64,000 nt of DNA from Pyxidicoccus parkwaysis (GTDB taxonomy: Bacteria; Myxococcota; Myxococcia; Myxococcales; Myxococcaceae). The stretch spans positions 6,190,001-6,254,000 of the forward strand of contig NZ_CP071090.1 in NCBI RefSeq assembly GCF_017301735.1, written 5' to 3'. Position 1 is the first letter of the stretch, and each line of letters begins with the position of its first letter. Below are positions 61,201-64,000 of this stretch, in pieces. Position numbers and translations under genes: made by a program. A model generated the notes under the pieces. That model had not been told where the DNA came from, made no database searches, and saw only the letters and a list, made by a program, of their open reading frames with translations.

Positions 61201-63879
61201 CAGCCCGATGACGGCCCTGACGCGCGGGTCGGTGGCCTCCGCGGCCTGTGCGAGGTCCGCGATGCGGCGCCCGCGCAGGTTGCCCTGGATGGCCTCCGCC
61301 TCGGCGCGGGTCGCCTCGCCCAGCACCGCGTCGTCTTCGGGGATGTCCACACCAAAGAGCTGAAGGGCCTTGGAGCCCATCGCCACCGCTTCGTCGTATC
61401 TGCCCGCGACGTGGCAGAGCTTCAGGCGGAGCTCGTACACCGTGGCCTGGTCGAAGTCGCTCTTCGCACGGGCGAGGAGGAGGTCGAACAGGGACTCCGC
61501 CTGCTCGAACGCGCCGCCCAGGTATTCGCACTCCGCGCGCTCGAGGAAGAGCGGAAACGCGAAGTCGTAGCGGGACTCCAGGGCGTCCTCGGGCAGGAGG
61601 GACGCAGCGACGGCGAGGAAGCTCCTCGCGGAGGCATAGGCGATGGACGCCTTCGCCTTCCTTCCTGCGAGGAAGTTGAGCCTCGCCAGCTCGTCTCTCT
61701 CCGCCGGGTCGGTGATGAGGGCAAGGCCGTGGTTGAGCTGGCCGACGACCTCGAAGACGCGCTCCTCGATGCTCCGCGCGTCCAGGCTCGCCAGGAGCAG
61801 CCGTCCAATCCGGAGGTGGACGCCCTTCTTCCTCTCGTCCTCGATGAGCACGTAGGCCCCCTGTTGGACCCGGTCGTGCAGGAACGTGTAGACGTCGCCC
61901 TGCTGAAGCACCAGCCCTTCCCGGACCGCGTCCGAGAGCGCGCTCGCGGCCTGCTCGCCCGACTGGTTGGAGATGACGGCCAGGGTGTGCAGGTTGGTGC
62001 TGTTTCCGGCGCACGCGGCGAGCTTCAACACCTCCTGGGTGGCAGGTGGGAGGCGCTTGAGCTTCCGCACCATGAGGTCGACGACGTTGTCGGTGAAGCC
62101 CTTGGCGCGAATCTTCGCCACGTCCCAGCGCCACCGGGAGGCGCCGCGGTCGAACTCCAGCAGGCCCTCCTCGTGGAGCGTCGTGAGGAACTGGATGGCG
62201 AAGAAGGGATTGCCGGCGGTCTTCTCGTGGACGAGGCGGGCCAGGGTCTCGGCGGAGCCGGGAGGGCAGCGCAGGGCATCCGCGAGGAACCGTCCCAGAT
62301 GCTCGACGGTGAGCGGGGCGAGGACGAGCTCATGCACGAGCACGTCGGACTTCCGGATGTTGTCGAGCGTGAGCGCGAGGGGATGGGAGGGGCCCACCTC
62401 GTTGTCGCGGTACGCGCCCAGGAGGAGGAGGTAGCCGGTCTGCGGGTGGAGGACGAGCTCCTCGAGCAGCTTCAAGCTCCCGGAGTCGAGCCACTGGAGG
62501 TCGTCGAGGAACAGGGCGAGTGGGTGCTCCTTGCGTGCGAAGACGCTGATGAACTGGCGGAACACCCAGTGGAAGCGGTTCTGCGCTTCGAGCGGAGGGA
62601 GGAGCGGAAGCGCGGGCTGCGGGCCGAGGATGAGCTCCACGTGGGGAATGATGTCGATGATGAGCTGCGCGCTCGCGCCGAGCGCCTGCCGCAGCAGCTC
62701 CCTCCAGGCGGCCACGCTCGCTTCGCTCTCGGTGAGGATTTGATCGACGAGCTCGGCGAACGCCTGGGCGAAGGTGGAGTACGGTACGTCGCGCCGGTAC
62801 TGGTCGAACTTGCCGGAGATGAAGAACCCGCGCTCCTGCACGATGGGCCTGTGCAGCTCACGGACCAGCGAAGACTTTCCGATGCCTGAATACCCGGACA
62901 CCAGCACGAGCTCCGGGGCGCCCTGCTCGACGACCCGCCTGAAGGCACGAAGGAGCTCGGTGAGCTCGGCCTCGCGGCCATAGAGCTGCTGTGGAAGCTC
63001 GAGGCGGTCCGAGACGTCGTGCGTTCCCAGGGCAAAGGGCACGAGCCTGCCTTTCTCCTGCCAGTCGGACAGACAGCGCTCCAGGTCGTGCTGGAGACCG
63101 CGCGCGGTCTGGTACCGCTCCTCCGCCAGCTTGGCCAGGAGCTTGAGGACAATGTCCGAGAGGACGCCCGCGAGGTGGGGAACGAGCGTGGACGGGGCCG
63201 GCGGAGTGCGGGCAACGTGGCAGTGCACCCACTCCAGGGGGTCGCGCGCATCGAAGGGAAGGCGCCCCGTGAGCAGCTCGTAGAAGGTAACGCCGAGGGC
63301 GTAGAGGTCGGAGCGGCTGTCGACGGAGCGGTTCATCCAGCCTGTCTGCTCCGGCGACATGTAGGGGAGTGCTCCCTCGACGAGCCGCGCGGCTCGAGGC
63401 GGGGGCTGCGCCCGTGGACTGCGCATGGCGATGCTGAAGTTCCAGACCTTGAGCTCGCCACTCCCGGGGTCGAAGAGGATGTTGCCTGGCTTGAGCTCCT
63501 TGTGGATGACGCTTCGCTCGTGGATGTCAGCGACAATCCCAGCCAGCCGCACCGCCAGCCGGAGGAAAGCCCCGACGGGCATCGGCGTGCCCACGAGCTT
63601 CTCGAGCGGAGCGCCCGGGAAGTCGTCGAGCTCGAGCGCCGGCCGCCCCTCGAACGTCGAGAGGGCGAGCGGCTCGACGACGGCCAGGCCCGCGAGCGCA
63701 CGCCCCACCTCGTATTCCTTCCGCAGCCGCTCGAGGTCCTCCGGGCGGCTGTGCTCGGGTTCGAGCACCTTGAGGAGGATGGCGCGTCCATCGGAGGCAC
63801 GCACGGCGTGGTGGACGGTCGCCCAGTGCCCTGCATGGAGCCGGTCGCCCAGCGCATACGCCTGGAGCTCTGGTCTCAT
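58219..63879 (-). CDS. Hybrid protein kinase/AAA/GAF/histidine kinase with dead-looking kinase domain
   Basis: The 1886-residue protein has an N-terminal Ser/Thr-kinase-like domain (8-270), a STAND/AAA ATPase (Walker A GYSGIGKS near 330, LFLDDLQWLD), a long helical TPR-like region (about 700-1270), two GAF domains (about 1290-1630), HisKA (SHELRTP, near 1671) and HATPase_c (NALKFG, DHGMGI, GMGLGLYL). The histidine kinase looks intact. In the first domain, the HRD motif is HKE (E128) and DFG is NFS (N147), so phosphotransfer is unlikely although the K in AILLKVLE remains. It probably integrates cellular signals and phosphorylates an unlinked regulator. The gene begins 121 nt from the window end. 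Confidence 0.95.
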   Translation of the reverse strand: MRPELQAYALGDRLHAGHWATVHHAVRASDGRAILLKVLEPEHSRPEDLERLRKEYEVGRALAGLAVVEPLALSTFEGRPALELDDFPGAPLEKLVGTPMPVGAFLRLAVRLAGIVADIHERSVIHKELKPGNILFDPGSGELKVWNFSIAMRSPRAQPPPRAARLVEGALPYMSPEQTGWMNRSVDSRSDLYALGVTFYELLTGRLPFDARDPLEWVHCHVARTPPAPSTLVPHLAGVLSDIVLKLLAKLAEERYQTARGLQHDLERCLSDWQEKGRLVPFALGTHDVSDRLELPQQLYGREAELTELLRAFRRVVEQGAPELVLVSGYSGIGKSSLVRELHRPIVQERGFFISGKFDQYRRDVPYSTFAQAFAELVDQILTESEASVAAWRELLRQALGASAQLIIDIIPHVELILGPQPALPLLPPLEAQNRFHWVFRQFISVFARKEHPLALFLDDLQWLDSGSLKLLEELVLHPQTGYLLLLGAYRDNEVGPSHPLALTLDNIRKSDVLVHELVLAPLTVEHLGRFLADALRCPPGSAETLARLVHEKTAGNPFFAIQFLTTLHEEGLLEFDRGASRWRWDVAKIRAKGFTDNVVDLMVRKLKRLPPATQEVLKLAACAGNSTNLHTLAVISNQSGEQAASALSDAVREGLVLQQGDVYTFLHDRVQQGAYVLIEDERKKGVHLRIGRLLLASLDARSIEERVFEVVGQLNHGLALITDPAERDELARLNFLAGRKAKASIAYASARSFLAVAASLLPEDALESRYDFAFPLFLERAECEYLGGAFEQAESLFDLLLARAKSDFDQATVYELRLKLCHVAGRYDEAVAMGSKALQLFGVDIPEDDAVLGEATRAEAEAIQGNLRGRRIADLAQAAEATDPRVRAVIGLLSNVAPAAYIGSRPQVFPLIILKLVNHSLRFGHTRESCMGYSCYGLLLVSLYGDPRAAYEFSEMSLRLNQELGDISRRGTVMHLHGDHINFWSHHISTGFPILERGFLACLDGGDLVFANAIAFQIVWQAIERGDAIDDVIRFSRSYAAFARDSRNEPIHQTIRLEQQFLACLKGQTRGSTSFEDEAFQEAPCLAKIAEASFGCGIVFFHVMKLITAYLAGDDAEALQHADAAKKTLSAVMAMPMEATFYYFHALLLARIHPRRTDAEQRENMRTLEGYSQKLALWARSCPENFLTKHALVAAELARITGDELQAERRYEEAIRAARANGFVHWEAVANEVAAAFYRERRFETVTAAYLREARDCYVRWGAEAKVRQLARRHAHLREPAPLGPAAVFAARPEQFDLLSVVKASQTISGEMVRAQLLRTLLQVVLEQGGARRALLVLSREGELEVAAESAVGEEGAPGTLFSPASQALAARAPASILQYAQRTREHVLLADAAADAERFSGDPYFARARPRSVLCLPIRRQAELVAFLYLENDLVPGSFTPERLLALELLAAQAAISLENALLLEREHAGRVEAETAGRRALLLGEATALISSTLDYEGVFEAVTRLCARSFADWAFIDLNEGGTVVRLAGAHRDPQKEPLLRELSERYPASMGTATPVASVLQGGALVHLPALSDEQIRAYARDEHHAALVHQLGTRSVLIVPLVARDAPLGAVTFVAATPHWFGTADVALAVELGRRAALAIDNARLLAETQRALRLREEFLTVASHELRTPITSLRLSVEGLLRAAESGRAVSMESLNRSLHRVMSKTDRLEQLTGEILDVTRIEQGRLELERSEVELDALVRTVLERLKPELTAAGCTVSFTCAEAVVGQWDAARLAQVVTHLLHNALKFGSGKPIEVVVSQEEGSARLVVRDHGMGIAPAQQGRIFERFERGVSKNYGGMGLGLYLSRRIAESHGGSIQVQSVPGAGATFTVTLPCDCL

Positions 63880-64000
63880 TGGTCTCCCGATACCCCTAAG
63901 GTAATCAGAAGGGCCGGACGCCAGCCCTTCACCCGTCCGCCGTGCTCGAAATGCCGTTGTGAGCTCCGGAGCGTCTTGCGGGAGCGCCTGCTCGGGCGTC
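63880..64000. other. Upstream region of the hybrid kinase, window edge
   Basis: The 121 bases contain no gene that I can support. They include the probable ribosome-site and promoter region of the minus-strand hybrid kinase, but no clear motif was seen. Confidence 0.3.

Noticed and set aside
58393-62889. A 1498-codon open frame on the plus strand
   Set aside because: It lies antisense to the hybrid kinase, whose domains are unmistakable. The Arg/Leu/Glu/Val-rich composition is the usual shadow of GC-biased codons.

Overview
The window looks like the chromosome of a myxobacterium of the Myxococcaceae type (Myxococcus, Corallococcus or Pyxidicoccus). The DNA is very GC-rich with strong third-position G/C bias, so most antisense frames are also open. 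The gene content fits: a modular peptide synthetase, large hybrid protein kinases, M4 and metzincin exoproteases, a beta/gamma-crystallin fusion, ADOP-type permeases, paralogous TonB proteins and a lipoprotein toxin with a likely immunity partner. No rRNA, tRNA or CRISPR array was recognised.

Region by region. 1-6575 is the 3' end of an NRPS gene ending in a thioesterase. 6678-9347 holds a lipoprotein-type thermolysin (minus strand) with a near-consensus sigma70 promoter, and a small methyltransferase-like gene. 9434-11781 is holB-holA, two clamp-loader subunits. 11867-14914 holds a cyclic-nucleotide-gated MscS channel and a MATE exporter. 15024-17856 is a tyrosine-degradation operon (hppD-hmgA-Rieske protein, minus strand). 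18212-21541 holds an unknown protein and an ADOP permease. 21717-28665 is a compact plus-strand cassette: SGNH-like hydrolase, two hexapeptide acyltransferases, acyl carrier protein, AsnB-type amidotransferase, acyl-adenylating ligase and an NadE-like enzyme. It is probably a surface-glycan or small-molecule acylation/amidation pathway. 28727-32919 holds a yellow/MRJP-like protein, an alpha/beta hydrolase that has lost its nucleophile serine, a coiled-coil protein and a PLP-fold protein. 33107-35652 is a two-component pair.

35684-37605 holds two tandem TonB-like genes, each preceded by a GG-N10-GC (sigma54-like) element and a foldable leader. The two leaders differ by paired base changes that keep both helices intact. 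39318-43483 is a TIR-NB-ARC-TPR gene followed at once by a four-TM protein with a Rossmann-like W-E-L soluble domain; this is a strong candidate for an undescribed two-gene immune or conflict system. It is flanked by two beta-propeller-like genes.

44572-46915 is a graveyard of insertion sequences (IS630, IS91-like and possible IS66 relics, and a perfect 16-bp hairpin) holding small secreted proteins and a P-loop kinase-like gene. 46912-52355 holds a GNAT acetyltransferase, an esterase, a PI-PLC/crystallin fusion and a TPR protein. 52406-56184 is bracketed by two ~53-bp direct repeats around a metzincin with five 53-residue repeats and a Ser/Thr kinase. 56487-58161 is a lipoprotein with a nuclease-like C-terminus plus a probable immunity gene, resembling the SitA/SitI outer-membrane-exchange toxins of Myxococcus. 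58219-63879 encodes a giant kinase/AAA/GAF/histidine-kinase hybrid whose N-terminal kinase domain looks catalytically dead.

All calls are from reading the sequence and from remembered family features; no database search was run.
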